DNA of 64,000 nucleotides from Pelosinus fermentans DSM 17108 (GCF_000271485.2 NZ_AKVN02000001.1:748001-812000), one strand, 5' to 3'; shown: positions 17,957-26,896, numbered from the stretch's first letter. Notes: generated by a model from the sequence alone, not told the origin. Made by a program: numbers and translations.

Positions 17957-19033
17957 ATGATGAGCGAGAAACGAATTGTTGTGATCCCTGGTGATGGTAT
18001 TGGGGAAGAAATAACAGCTGCAGCAGTCTGTATACTGAAAAAAGCAGCAGGAAAGAGTGGAATACAATTACATGTTGAGCGCCATCTGGCTGGCGGTGCG
18101 GCCATTGATGCATATGGTCTTCCTCTGCCGGATAGTACCATTCAGGCTGCCAAGAGGGCAGATGCCATACTGCTTGGAGCAGTTGGCGGTCCTAAATGGG
18201 ATGGGGTTGCTCCTGAGATTCGAGCGGAAAAAGCGATTTTAGGATTGCGCAAGGAATTAGGGCTATATGCGAACCTGAGACCCATCCGCGTAGCAAAAGC
18301 ATTAATTGAATTTTCCCCTTTAAAACCAGAGGCAATTTCTGGTGTGGATATTTTATTAGTACGAGAATTAAATGGCGGTATTTATTATGGCGCGAAAAAT
18401 GAAGCGGCAGTGGTAAACGGTGTGGAGCAAGCATCGGATCTAGAGATTTACAGCACTCCTGAAGTGGAGCGGATTGTAAAGCTGGCCTGCCAGGCAGCCC
18501 AATTACGGCGCAAACAGGTAGTATCTGTAGATAAAGCCAATGTCTTGGCTTCCTCTCGCTTATGGCGTAAAACAGCGCAAGAGACTGCCGCCCAATATCG
18601 GGATGTCACCTTGAGTCACCTTTATGTCGATAATTGTGCGATGCAGTTAATTTTGGCACCGAAGCAGTTTGACGTAATTGTAACTAACAACCTGTTTGGA
18701 GATATATTGAGTGATGAAGCTGCTGTCCTAACGGGATCGATTGGCATGTTGCCGTCGGCTAGTCTGGGGGATGGAACCGGTTTATATGAACCGATCCATG
18801 GTTCGGCTCCTGACATCGCAGGTAAGGGCTTGGCCAATCCGGTAGGGACCATCTTGTCAGCAGCCATGCTTCTTCGTTATTCATTAGGCGCTGAAGAAGC
18901 AGCGGCAGCAATTGAAAAGGCCGTGGATCAAGTTTTGGTTCAAGGATATCGTACAGTGGATTTGTATAAGCCGGGTTCAACTAAAGTTTCAACGGAAGAA
19001 ATAACGAGTTTGATTGAGAAACAACTTGGTTAA
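17957..19033 (+). CDS. leuB: 3-isopropylmalate dehydrogenase
   Basis: This 358-residue enzyme oxidises and decarboxylates 3-isopropylmalate to ketoisocaproate with NAD. Marks include VIPGDGIGEEITAAAV at the N-terminus, LLVRELNGGIYYG, the Lys in SVDKANVLASSRLWR, and the metal/NAD region NNLFGDILSDEAAVLTGSIG with GLYEPIHGSAPDIAGKG. ATG 17957 or 17960 follows GGAGAA. The expected leuC and leuD (isopropylmalate isomerase) are not between leuA and leuB and do not occur in the window. A short CTGCAG hairpin lies in the 69-base gap before it. Confidence 0.95.
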   Translation: MMSEKRIVVIPGDGIGEEITAAAVCILKKAAGKSGIQLHVERHLAGGAAIDAYGLPLPDSTIQAAKRADAILLGAVGGPKWDGVAPEIRAEKAILGLRKELGLYANLRPIRVAKALIEFSPLKPEAISGVDILLVRELNGGIYYGAKNEAAVVNGVEQASDLEIYSTPEVERIVKLACQAAQLRRKQVVSVDKANVLASSRLWRKTAQETAAQYRDVTLSHLYVDNCAMQLILAPKQFDVIVTNNLFGDILSDEAAVLTGSIGMLPSASLGDGTGLYEPIHGSAPDIAGKGLANPVGTILSAAMLLRYSLGAEEAAAAIEKAVDQVLVQGYRTVDLYKPGSTKVSTEEITSLIEKQLG

Positions 19034-19057
19034 CGTCTTCATTAGGAGGTAACTTGT

Positions 19058-20731
19058 ATGAAGATATCTGGTGCCCAGGGGATCATAGAATGCTTATTAG
19101 AGCAAGGAGTCGACACGGTTTTCGGTTATCCGGGAGGGCGTATTCTGCCTCTGTATGATGCGATATATGAAGGACAGATACGCCACATCCTTACGGTGCA
19201 TGAACAAGGGGCTATCCATGCAGCAGATGGTTATGCCCGCGCTAGCGGCAAGGTAGGAGTTTGTATTGCTACCAGTGGTCCGGGAGCTACCAACTTAGTA
19301 ACCGGTCTTGCCAATGCCTATTTAGATTCAGTACCCTTAGTCGTTATTACCGGGCAGGTTTCTACAGATCTCATTGGTGCTGATGCATTCCAAGAAGTGG
19401 ACATCACTGGGATTACGATGCCGATCACAAAACATAATTTTTTAGTGAAAGATGCTGCAGCCTTGCCTGAAATCATGCGATTTGCTTTTCGGATTGCCTC
19501 TTCAGGACGTCCAGGTCCCGTATTGATTGATGTACCTAGTGATATTCAAATGGCTTTATTTACCTTCAACAAAGAAGAGGAGCAGGAAAAAAATAAACCC
19601 AGGTTTCAATGGGAGTTGTCAGAACTGGGAAGTTCGCTGATTGATAAGGCGGTAGCGGTGCTGGAAGCAGCAAAACAGCCAGTGATGATCGTTGGAGGCG
19701 GTGTGGTTTCATCTGGAGCTTATGAACAGGTTGTTGCTTTGGCTGAAAAGATGAATGTTCCCGTTGTGAGCACTCTGATGGGACTGGGATCATTTTCTTC
19801 TGAACATCCATTATTCTTAGGATTAACAGGGATGCACGGACATAAAAGAGCCAATCTTGCCGTTCATGGTGCTGATGTGGTCATTGCTATCGGCAGCCGT
19901 TTCAATGATCGGGTAACAGGTAATAAGTTCAAATATGCAGAAGGAAAAACGCTCATTCACATTGATGTAGATCCTGCCGAATTGGATAAGAATGTTTCCA
20001 CCCATATTCCTTTAGCGGGGGATGTGAAACAATTGGTAACGACACTGTATGAGCGGATGGAATCTCTTAATCCCTGTCTATGGTGGAAGGTGATCCAGGA
20101 ATGGAAACGGGAATTTTCAGCAAAACCGGATGGAGATGTTCTTTCAGCCCCATGGATGCTAAAGCAAGTGGCCGAAAGAACAAAGGGAAAGCCATTCCTT
20201 TTTGCGACAGATGTAGGGCAGCATCAAATGTGGGCGGCTCAGAATCTTCACATAGAGACTCCCCGGTCTTGGATTACCTCTGGCGGCTTAGGTACGATGG
20301 GATTTGGTCTTCCTGCTGCTATTGGTGCTCAGATCGCCATGCCGGCGAAGCGGGTGATTGCCATTGTTGGTGATGGGGGCATGAAAATGACGGGCTGTGA
20401 ACTTTTTACCGCAGCCAGTCAGGGGTTGCCTTTGATTACCATTATTGTGGATAACAGTTCCTTGGGAATGGTGCGCCAATTGCAGCAGCTGTTTTATAAA
20501 CAGCGGTATTCAGAGTCTTTATTGCCGGTGCCTATGGATTTTGTCTGTTTTGCAAAAGCCTTTGGCATTGAAGGTACATTGACTACGACCCAGGAAGAAT
20601 TCCTGGCGGCATTTTCCGCTGCAGTGGAAAGCAGCTGTCCACGGGTGATTATTGTCAAAATCCCTACGGAACAGATCGTTACCCCCATGCTGAAGCCGAA
20701 TTCACCATTGGATACATTTATGGATATATAG
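19058..20731 (+). CDS. ilvB: Acetolactate synthase large (catalytic) subunit
   Basis: A 557-residue ThDP enzyme that condenses pyruvate (with pyruvate or 2-ketobutyrate) to start valine, leucine and isoleucine synthesis. The N-terminal domain has VFGYPGGRILPLYDA and the activating Glu in VHEQGAIHAADGYARASG; a central FAD-binding domain follows; the C-terminal domain holds the ThDP-magnesium motif VGDGGMKMTGCELFTAA. ATG 19058 has AGGAGGT 7 bases upstream. It is the last gene of the operon, followed at once by a strong terminator. Its separation from ilvN by ilvC-leuA-leuB is an unusual arrangement. Confidence 0.95.
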   Translation: MKISGAQGIIECLLEQGVDTVFGYPGGRILPLYDAIYEGQIRHILTVHEQGAIHAADGYARASGKVGVCIATSGPGATNLVTGLANAYLDSVPLVVITGQVSTDLIGADAFQEVDITGITMPITKHNFLVKDAAALPEIMRFAFRIASSGRPGPVLIDVPSDIQMALFTFNKEEEQEKNKPRFQWELSELGSSLIDKAVAVLEAAKQPVMIVGGGVVSSGAYEQVVALAEKMNVPVVSTLMGLGSFSSEHPLFLGLTGMHGHKRANLAVHGADVVIAIGSRFNDRVTGNKFKYAEGKTLIHIDVDPAELDKNVSTHIPLAGDVKQLVTTLYERMESLNPCLWWKVIQEWKREFSAKPDGDVLSAPWMLKQVAERTKGKPFLFATDVGQHQMWAAQNLHIETPRSWITSGGLGTMGFGLPAAIGAQIAMPAKRVIAIVGDGGMKMTGCELFTAASQGLPLITIIVDNSSLGMVRQLQQLFYKQRYSESLLPVPMDFVCFAKAFGIEGTLTTTQEEFLAAFSAAVESSCPRVIIVKIPTEQIVTPMLKPNSPLDTFMDI

Positions 20732-20776
20732 TAAAACAAAGAGACCTAAGCATTATAGCTTGGTCTCTTTGTTTTA
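20732..20776 (+). terminator. Rho-independent terminator of the ilv-leu operon
   Basis: AAACAAAGAGACCTAAGC pairs without mismatch with GCTTGGTCTCTTTGTTT around a 6-base loop. It sits directly after the ilvB stop. AT-rich flanks could make it work in both directions. Confidence 0.92.
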
Positions 20777-20811
20777 TAGTATCACCAGAATGTATAAAGT
20801 TCTAAGAAAAA

Positions 20812-20922
20812 CGTTAAACGCGAAGGCGCGAAGAAATACAAAGGACACGAAGCGGTTTTGTGGTTCATTCAAATTCTTCGTGTCCTTCCTAGTCTTCGTA
20901 TCTTCGCGGTTCAAAATGTTTT
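20812..20922 (+). repeat. Interspersed palindromic repeat, family A, copy 2
   Basis: GTTAAACGCGAAGGCGCGAAG on the left and CTTCGTATCTTCGCGGTTCA on the right, ending AAAATGTTTT, with an internal AAGGACACGAAG/CTTCGTGTCCTT pair. It lies between the ilvB terminator and the end of the convergent aminotransferase gene, reaching its stop codon. Confidence 0.8.
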
Positions 20923-22090
20923 ATTTTTTAATACTTTCAATAAATCGTCCAATGCGTTCAAGGGCTTCTGTGATATTTTTAGTAGAGGTAGCATAGGAAC
21001 AGCGGACGAAGCCTTCGCCGCTTTCGCCAAAGGCATCGCCTGGCACTAAGGCTACTTTTTCAGTCATGAGAAGTTGTTCGGCAAATTCTAAAGACGTTAG
21101 ACCTGTCTTTTTAATGGAAGGGAAAATATAAAATGCTCCTTTGGGTTCAAAACAATCCAGACCCATTTGGCAAAATCCATTGAAAATTAAACGACGGCGA
21201 TAATTGTATTCTGATACCATATGTTCTACGTTCTTTCCGCCGCTCTTTAGGGCTTCAATCGCTGCAATTTGTGCTGTGATGGGAGTACATAACATCGTAT
21301 ATTGATGGATTTTCGTCATGGCAGCAATGAACTCAACATTGGAAACTGCATAACCAATACGCCAGCCTGTCATGGCATAAGCTTTGGAAAAACCATTTAA
21401 CACGATGGTGCGATCTCGCATGCCAGGTAAACTGGAGAAGCAGGTATGAGTTCCGTCATAGGTTAATTTGGCGTAAATTTCATCAGAAATAACAATGAGA
21501 TCATGTTTTAGTGCAAAAGCAGCAATGCCTTCTAAATCTTCTCTGCTCATAATCGCACCGGTGGGATTATTGGGATAACCGATCAGTAATATTTTGGTGC
21601 GAGGCGTCACATATTCTTCTAATTGCTCTGCTGTGATCCGAAATTCATTTTCTACTTTGGTGGGTATGGTAATGGGAGTGCCGCCTGCCAATGCGACGCA
21701 GGATTTATAAGATACGTAGCAAGGCTCGGGAACAAGAACTTCATCACCAGGACCTAGCAGGGCCCGCATGGCCAAATCAAGACCTTCGCTGACCCCAACG
21801 GTTACAAGAACTTCTTGGCGGGGATCATAGGTTACCTGATAATCCTTATGCAGGGATTTTGTAATTTCTTCACGAAGCTCGAGAAGTCCATAATTGGAAG
21901 TATAGGAAGTATAGCCGCGGTGCAAGCCATGAATACAGCTTTCCCGTATATGCCATGGCGTGATAAAATCCGGCTCCCCGACACCCAAGGAGATTACGCC
22001 TTTCATTTCGGCAGCGATGTCAAAGAAGCGGCGGATGCCTGAAGGCGGAATGGCTTTAACCGCTGGTGCTATGCGATCAGACCAATTCAT
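20921..22090 (-). CDS. Class I/II aminotransferase, AlaT/PatA-like
   Basis: This 389-residue fold-type I PLP enzyme has ISLGVGEPDFITPWHI near the N-terminus, GYPNNPTGAIMSREDLE, the ISDEIYAKLTYDG Asp/Tyr pair, and the PLP-lysine in VLNGFSKAYAMTGWRIGY; the C-terminal Arg (GFVRCSYATS) binds the substrate carboxylate. It transfers amino groups between an amino acid and 2-oxoglutarate or pyruvate. Its ATG overlaps the stop of the upstream Lrp-type gene by 4 bases, implying coupled translation. The same Lrp-plus-aminotransferase pairing is known from alaR-alaT in Bacillus, so alanine synthesis is a reasonable guess; aspartate or aromatic specificity is possible. Confidence 0.88.
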   Translation of the reverse strand: MNWSDRIAPAVKAIPPSGIRRFFDIAAEMKGVISLGVGEPDFITPWHIRESCIHGLHRGYTSYTSNYGLLELREEITKSLHKDYQVTYDPRQEVLVTVGVSEGLDLAMRALLGPGDEVLVPEPCYVSYKSCVALAGGTPITIPTKVENEFRITAEQLEEYVTPRTKILLIGYPNNPTGAIMSREDLEGIAAFALKHDLIVISDEIYAKLTYDGTHTCFSSLPGMRDRTIVLNGFSKAYAMTGWRIGYAVSNVEFIAAMTKIHQYTMLCTPITAQIAAIEALKSGGKNVEHMVSEYNYRRRLIFNGFCQMGLDCFEPKGAFYIFPSIKKTGLTSLEFAEQLLMTEKVALVPGDAFGESGEGFVRCSYATSTKNITEALERIGRFIESIKK

Positions 22091-22566
22091 GGTGAAATCA
22101 CCAGCCTATGTTCTTCTTCTTCATCCTTAATGATAACGCCGGCATATTTATATTTTTTCAACATAAAGTGAGTTGTAGTACTGACAACCCCGTCAATGGT
22201 AGATAATTTAGTAGAAACAAAATCGGCGACTTCTTTTAGGCTGGTTCCTTCGACAGTAACCGATAGATCGTAACCCCCTGACATTAAATATAAGCTGCGT
22301 ACTTCCGAATAACGATAGATGCGTTCAGCGATGGCGTCGAAGCCTACTTCACGCTGAGGGGTAATTCTTACTTCAATTACAGCAGTAACATTATCCACCC
22401 CCGCCTTTTCCCAATCAATGATGGTTTGGTATTTTATAATGACTTTTTCATCTTGATATTTTTTTATCAGTGCGGCAATTTCCTCTGCAGGTTTATTTAG
22501 CATAATTGCCAATTGCTCCGGGGTTTGGGTATGGTCTCTTTCTAGACATTCTAAAAGTTCTTTCAT
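22087..22566 (-). CDS. Lrp/AsnC-family transcriptional regulator
   Basis: A 159-residue regulator. The N-terminal helix-turn-helix is less typical than in Lrp (LECLERDHTQTPEQLAIML with NKPAEEIAALIKKY), followed by the linker IIKYQTIIDWEKAG and the RAM ligand-binding domain (about 65-145, with VIEVRITPQREVGFDAIAER and SGGYDLSVTVEG). The family senses amino acids and forms octameric rings. AAGGAGG sits about 8 bases before its ATG. It overlaps the aminotransferase start by 4 bases, so it likely controls that gene and itself. Confidence 0.88.
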   Translation of the reverse strand: MKELLECLERDHTQTPEQLAIMLNKPAEEIAALIKKYQDEKVIIKYQTIIDWEKAGVDNVTAVIEVRITPQREVGFDAIAERIYRYSEVRSLYLMSGGYDLSVTVEGTSLKEVADFVSTKLSTIDGVVSTTTHFMLKKYKYAGVIIKDEEEEHRLVISP

Positions 22567-23018
22567 CGAAATATTTCCTCCTTGCTATTTTAAAGAACAC
22601 TGTATTTTTTAGAATACCACATATGCTGAAAAAAAGTACATGGATTTACAAAAATAATATGATGATTCTTGAAAACAATGCGCTTATTGAAGAAAAAAAC
22701 AATGAACCATTATATTTATTGTTAAAAAAAGTGCCAGTATCCTTCTTATTTTAAGCAAGAAAGATTTTATAGGTGGAAAAAAAGATGAGATTGATGAACC
22801 ACAAAGGCGCAATGCCGCTGTCGCGGCACACAAAGGAAAACACAAAAAAATATATTAACCTTTGTGTCCTTTGCGCCTTTGTGGTTCAATTCGTTTTCTT
22901 TTTTAAAGAATGCGTTAGCATTTTGTATTCGCTAATTCTTTTTTTTCCTTTTTTATAGTATAATTGGAAAGACGTATGTATAGCATTTATAATGAATCGC
23001 TAATTAGAGGGGACATGT
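22567..23018. other. Intergenic region between divergent genes
   Basis: This 450-base gap lies between the minus-strand Lrp-type gene and the plus-strand dCMP deaminase gene. It is AT-rich and carries a complete family B repeat (22765-22929). TATAAT at 22959-22964 may be the -10 box for the deaminase transcript, with only a weak -35 (TTCTTT at 22936). No coding region is supported; short open frames across it run through the repeat. Confidence 0.55.
22765..22929 (+). repeat. Interspersed palindromic repeat, family B, full-length copy 1
   Basis: A 165-base element closely matching the copy at 44879-45045 from end to end: TTTTATAGGTGG leader, GAACCACAAAGGC, a GCCGCTGTCGCGGC hairpin, a central A-rich spacer, CCTTTGTGTCCTTTGCGCC, TTTGTGGTTC, ATTCG and a GCGTTAGC tail. 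The outer arms GAACCACAAAGG and CCTTTGTGGTTC are inverted. Confidence 0.85.
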
Positions 23019-23435
23019 ATGCGGAAGAACTGGGATTTATATTTTTTGGATATTGCATTTCAGGTAGCGGAGCGCAGTACCTGCTTAAGACGGCAGGTGG
23101 GCGCTGTGATCGTAAAAGATAAAAGAATCAAAGGTACTGGCTATAACGGCAGTCCAGCGGGGTTGCCTCATTGCATCGATGATGGCTGCGCTATGCTGGA
23201 TGGACATTGTATACGCTGCATTCATGCGGAGCCCAATGCCCTGCTGGAATGCACTCCTGATGAAAGGCGAGGAGCTACTTTGTATTGTACCGACAGGCCC
23301 TGTCCTGAGTGCCAGAAGCTCATCATTACTTCTGGTATTACAAAAGTAGTATATGGGAGAGATTATAATCCCCATACAGATTGGTTTGCACTATCTTCTA
23401 TTGAAGTAGTATACATGCCAAAAGAGGAAATGTAA
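23019..23435 (+). CDS. dCMP deaminase family protein (ComEB-like)
   Basis: This 138-residue zinc deaminase has the catalytic HAE motif (His69-Ala70-Glu71 in IRCIHAEPNALLE) and the second metal motif PCPEC (Cys95, Cys98). The N-terminus (WDLYFLDIAFQVAERSTCLR) and the VGAVIVKDKRIKGTGYNG stretch are typical of dCMP deaminases, which turn dCMP into dUMP for dTTP synthesis. ATG 23019 follows GAGGGGAC. It precedes a duplicated MazG-like gene by 21 bases, a nucleotide-pool context. Firmicutes often carry such a gene near glyA and the wecA/wecB/atp backbone. Confidence 0.92.
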   Translation: MRKNWDLYFLDIAFQVAERSTCLRRQVGAVIVKDKRIKGTGYNGSPAGLPHCIDDGCAMLDGHCIRCIHAEPNALLECTPDERRGATLYCTDRPCPECQKLIITSGITKVVYGRDYNPHTDWFALSSIEVVYMPKEEM

Positions 23436-23456
23436 TTTTATCCTAGGAGGAGCATT

Positions 23457-24116
23457 GTGATTGAGTCGATTTATCTGCCAAAGCTGAATAATCTAACTCC
23501 TACCTTAGATTCAACGCTGCTGAAGATTATGGAAGAAGCTGGTGAATTAGCTCGGGCGGTGCTGCACTTCTTGCCATATGAGAATATGCTGTCTGCTAAG
23601 GAAAATATTCCAAAAATCGCAGAAGAATTGTTAGAAGAAGTAGCAACTGAGTTATTAGATGTAGCGCAAACCTGCGTTACCATGCTGTTTGTGATGGAAG
23701 AATCCTATGGTATAGAAGTGGATGCCTTAATTGATGAACATATTGGGAAATTGACACGTAAAGGATATTTGTTTGATCATACGCTGTTATATAGTATTAC
23801 AACGGTAGGTGCATTTAAGTATTTAAATTTACCCAGGCTCATTTTAGATGATGTGACTCTCCTAACGACGGTTTGCAAAATTCAAGAAGAAATAGGAGAA
23901 TTTACGCAATTTTTGGGAAAAAGATCAGGGGCATCAGGTGAAAAACCGGAATTAGAGATGCAGGCTGCTTTGTTAGGCTGTGCTTATGAGCTGTTAGATG
24001 TGGCGCAATGTTGTTTTACCATGATGTATATTCTGGCAAAAAAGTATCAGGTTAATATGGAAGAGTTATTAGCAGGACACATAGCCAAACTCAGACGAAA
24101 GGGCTATTGTATTTGA
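23457..24116 (+). CDS. Tandem MazG-like nucleotide pyrophosphohydrolase, two fused repeats
   Basis: A 219-residue all-helical protein made of two related halves. Repeat 1 (about 20-106) has KIMEEAGELARAV with Glu26/27/30 and ELLDVAQTCVTML with Glu65/Asp68, ending IGKLTRKGYLF. Repeat 2 (about 134-219) has KIQEEIGEFTQFL with Glu144/145/148 and ELLDVAQCCFTMM with Glu178/Asp181, ending IAKLRRKGYCI. These match the ExxE...ExxD magnesium pattern of MazG-type NTP pyrophosphatases, which normally dimerise. A built-in dimer is likely. It starts at GTG 23457 after AGGAGG and follows the dCMP deaminase, so dCTP/dUTP clean-up is a plausible role, not shown. Confidence 0.8.
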   Translation: MIESIYLPKLNNLTPTLDSTLLKIMEEAGELARAVLHFLPYENMLSAKENIPKIAEELLEEVATELLDVAQTCVTMLFVMEESYGIEVDALIDEHIGKLTRKGYLFDHTLLYSITTVGAFKYLNLPRLILDDVTLLTTVCKIQEEIGEFTQFLGKRSGASGEKPELEMQAALLGCAYELLDVAQCCFTMMYILAKKYQVNMEELLAGHIAKLRRKGYCI

Positions 24117-24210
24117 TCGAAGCAAAGAATTTTACTAAAGTAGAATCCGTTTGACAAGGGTATTAGCGTGATGTAAAATGGGATTGTTGCGTAGAAATGA
24201 GGTGCTGATT

Positions 24211-25239
24211 ATGCAAACATATATTGTGGCGTTTACGATTGCTTTAGCGGTTGCTTACTTTGCAACACCGCGGGTAAAAGATTTTGCTATAAAAGTCGGA
24301 GCATTGGATGCTCCAGATGATCGAAAAGTGCATACGAAACCCATTCCCCGGATGGGCGGATTGGCTATTTATGCAGCCTTCGTGTTGGCTGTGTTAGCAA
24401 GTATGTACGTAAGCCGTGAAGTTATGGGGCTGCTAGTAGGCGGTACGGTCATTCTAATCGTAGGTATTATTGATGACTTAAAACCATTGCCGGCGAGGGT
24501 GAAGCTGTTAGGTCAAATCATAGCAGCGGCTGTGCTGGTCATGTTCGACATTAAGATTGAGTGGCTAACCAATCCTTTTGGAGAAATGATTTATGTAGAA
24601 TACTTGGCAATACCATTGACTATTTTGTGGGTGGTTGGCTTAACCAATACAGTTAACTTGATTGATGGATTGGACGGATTGGCTGCAGGAGTATCTACCA
24701 TTGCGTCAGTTACGATTCTATTAGTGGCGCTGCAGCAAAATTTTTGGACTGTGGCTGTGTTAACCGCAGCGTTAGCTGGGAGTGCGTTGGGTTTTTTACA
24801 GCATAATTTCAATCCTGCAAAAATATTTATGGGTGACACAGGAAGTATGTTTTTAGGATATATGTTAGCTGCGATATCCATTCTCGGTACTGTGAAAAGT
24901 GCGGCTACCATTGCCTTGATTGTACCGATTGTAGCTTTAGGTTTGCCGATTTTGGATACGGCTTTTGCAATTATTCGCCGTTACATGAGTGGACGTCCTA
25001 TTTTTAAACCCGATAAAGGGCATTTGCATCATCGATTATTAGAGATGGGGCTTACGCAAAAGCAAGCTGTATTATTAATGTATGTTATGAGCGGCTGTTT
25101 AGGTTTGAGTGCTATTGCCTTAACCGAGGTGAATAAATCCTTTGGGGCGTTTATTATTGTTGCTTTGCTGGGTATTGCCTTTGTTGGCGCGAAAAAAATA
25201 GGTGTCCTAAAGGCAACGAAGTCAATTGAAAGTCACTGA
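24211..25239 (+). CDS. Undecaprenyl-phosphate GlcNAc-1-phosphate transferase (WecA/TagO family)
   Basis: A 342-residue polytopic membrane protein of the MraY/WecA superfamily. Signatures are DAPDDRKVHTKPIPRMGG (about 27-44), DDLKPLPARVKLLGQ, NLIDGLDGLAAG with the catalytic Asp, FMGDTGSMFLG, and the cytoplasmic HLHHRLLEMG loop. It moves GlcNAc-1-phosphate to undecaprenyl phosphate to start surface polysaccharide. ATG 24178 is possible, but ATG 24211 has GAGGTG 8 bases before it. It is followed by a terminator and then by UDP-GlcNAc 2-epimerase, a usual partner. Confidence 0.92.
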   Translation: MQTYIVAFTIALAVAYFATPRVKDFAIKVGALDAPDDRKVHTKPIPRMGGLAIYAAFVLAVLASMYVSREVMGLLVGGTVILIVGIIDDLKPLPARVKLLGQIIAAAVLVMFDIKIEWLTNPFGEMIYVEYLAIPLTILWVVGLTNTVNLIDGLDGLAAGVSTIASVTILLVALQQNFWTVAVLTAALAGSALGFLQHNFNPAKIFMGDTGSMFLGYMLAAISILGTVKSAATIALIVPIVALGLPILDTAFAIIRRYMSGRPIFKPDKGHLHHRLLEMGLTQKQAVLLMYVMSGCLGLSAIALTEVNKSFGAFIIVALLGIAFVGAKKIGVLKATKSIESH

Positions 25240-25249
25240 GGATACATTT

Positions 25250-25280
25250 TGGGCGGGCATTATGCCTGCCCATTTTTATT
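25250..25280 (+). terminator. Rho-independent terminator
   Basis: TGGGCGGGCA and TGCCTGCCCA pair with one G-T wobble around a 3-base loop, followed by TTTTTATT, just after the WecA/TagO-type gene. Confidence 0.9.
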
Positions 25281-25321
25281 CATTGTTCTTATATAGCGTG
25301 TAGAAAAGCAAGAATTTTATA

Positions 25322-25360
25322 TTTGATCTTCGCTTCTTCGCGTTTCAAAATGTTTTTTGT
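25322..25360 (+). repeat. Family A repeat, right-half fragment
   Basis: Only the right end is present: CTTCGCTTCTTCGCGTTTC followed by AAAATGTTTT. No left arm is found upstream, so it is a truncated copy. Confidence 0.65.
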
Positions 25361-25421
25361 CTTGCTGAAAGATAATATAGCCTTTTCAAACAATAAAGTG
25401 GATTTAAAGGGGAGTATGTAT

Positions 25422-26597
25422 ATGTCACGTATTAAAGTCATGACTGTATTTGGGACAAGGCCAGAAGCGATTAAAATGGCTCCGGTTATTTTAGAACTCA
25501 ACAAGCATCCAGAACATATTATACCGATTGTAGCAGTTACTGCCCAACATAGAGAGATGTTAGACCAAGTACTGCAATTGTTTCACATTGTGCCAGACTA
25601 TGATTTGGATATTATGTCTCAAGGACAAACCTTATTTGATATCACTTCCCGGGCTATGTACGGGCTAAATGAAGTGTTGAGTAAGGAAAAGCCTGACATT
25701 GTTTTGGTGCATGGAGATACAACCACTACTTTTGCGGGAGCGTTGGCTGCCTTTTATCATCAAACAGCTGTTGGTCATGTAGAGGCTGGCCTTAGGACCC
25801 ATAATAAATATTCACCATTTCCGGAGGAAATGAATCGGAAATTAACAGGTTCCTTGACCGATATCCATTTTGCTCCAACAAAAACAGCAAAAGACAATTT
25901 AATAAGAGAAGCAATAACAGCCGATGCTGCTTTTGTTACGGGCAATACTGTAATCGATGCGCTGCTGACGACTGTGGAGAAAAACTATCGATTTGCCGAG
26001 GACGTTTTGGCGAATATTGATTATACGAAAAAACGGGTTATTTTAGTAACGACTCATCGGCGTGAAAACTTAGGGGAGCCCATGAGACATGTATACCAAG
26101 CCTTACGGGATATTGTGACAGAGTTTGAAGATGTGGAAGTTGTTTTTCCAGTCCATAAAAATCCTCTTGTGCGGGATGTTGTCAATAGTGAATTAGGCGG
26201 TATCGAAAGGGTGAAATTAATTGATCCTTTAGAGTATCAGCCATTTGCCAACTTATTGGCTCGTTCTTACCTTGTCCTCACTGATTCAGGCGGTGTGCAG
26301 GAAGAAGCTCCGGCATTGGGAAAACCTGTGTTGGTGCTGCGGGATAATACAGAACGCCCAGAAGCGATTGAAGCCGGAACGGTAAAGTTGATTGGTACAG
26401 ATAAGGAACGAGTGCACCAAGAGACACGATTATTGCTGGCTGATTCGGGGGAATATGATCGTATGGCAAATGCTTGCAATCCTTATGGCGATGGACAAGC
26501 TTCCAGACGAATTGTAGAAACGATTTTATGGAAATATGGCTTTTCCCAAGAGAAACCAAGTCAGTTTGGTGATTCTTGCGAACTTAGGAAAAAATAA
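25422..26597 (+). CDS. wecB: UDP-N-acetylglucosamine 2-epimerase (non-hydrolysing)
   Basis: This 391-residue cytoplasmic enzyme interconverts UDP-GlcNAc and UDP-ManNAc for surface polysaccharides. Family motifs are VMTVFGTRPEAIKMAPVI at the N-terminus, VHGDTTTTFAGALAAFY, GHVEAGLRT, FPEEMNRKLT, TTHRRENLGEPM, and the C-terminal LTDSGGVQEEAPALGKPVL and LRDNTERPEA substrate-binding stretches. The frame is open from 25323, inside the repeat fragment, but ATG 25422 has AAGGGGAG 7 bases upstream. It works in the same route as the upstream GlcNAc-1-phosphate transferase. Confidence 0.94.
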   Translation: MSRIKVMTVFGTRPEAIKMAPVILELNKHPEHIIPIVAVTAQHREMLDQVLQLFHIVPDYDLDIMSQGQTLFDITSRAMYGLNEVLSKEKPDIVLVHGDTTTTFAGALAAFYHQTAVGHVEAGLRTHNKYSPFPEEMNRKLTGSLTDIHFAPTKTAKDNLIREAITADAAFVTGNTVIDALLTTVEKNYRFAEDVLANIDYTKKRVILVTTHRRENLGEPMRHVYQALRDIVTEFEDVEVVFPVHKNPLVRDVVNSELGGIERVKLIDPLEYQPFANLLARSYLVLTDSGGVQEEAPALGKPVLVLRDNTERPEAIEAGTVKLIGTDKERVHQETRLLLADSGEYDRMANACNPYGDGQASRRIVETILWKYGFSQEKPSQFGDSCELRKK

Positions 26598-26660
26598 GAT
26601 TGATACAGGTGAAGACTACTCCTTTTGAGTGCTAGGAACGCCTATTCGCCGGATTTGTGG

Positions 26661-26710
26661 CTCTGAGGCTCCCGCTAATTTAAAGAAGGGAATCTTAGAG
26701 CTGTTTATTT
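26661..26710 (+). terminator. Possible terminator or structured element after wecB
   Basis: CTCTGAGGCTCCC (26661-26673) can pair with GGGAATCTTAGAG (26688-26700) with two wobbles and a mismatch; a T-rich stretch TGTTTATTTAT follows. The remaining ~290-base gap to the atp operon is otherwise AT-rich, with a small TGACT/AGTCA hairpin plus T tract at 26841-26861 and a possible -10 box TATAAT at 26872. Confidence 0.4.
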
Positions 26711-26896
26711 ATGGCATTAGATTGGCAGCAATTTGTGTAAAAAAGACAAAAAAAGGATAAGAAAATACCATTGTATACATAGATAATGGCAGGAGTTTCC
26801 TAGTGATTGTCGAAACTTAAACAAATAAAATAGAAAAAACTGACTCTGTAGTCAATTTTTTAGAATCATTTTATAATTCTCATAGAGGTGGATGCC

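Noticed and set aside
20760-20996. Small coding frames across the palindromic repeats, also at 22773-22958, 36156-36536, 44795-45097 and 48688-48979
   Set aside because: They translate the repeats themselves, giving low-complexity peptides such as NHKDAKDT or NREGCEE, and have no ribosome-binding sites. Such frames are often misannotated as hypothetical proteins.
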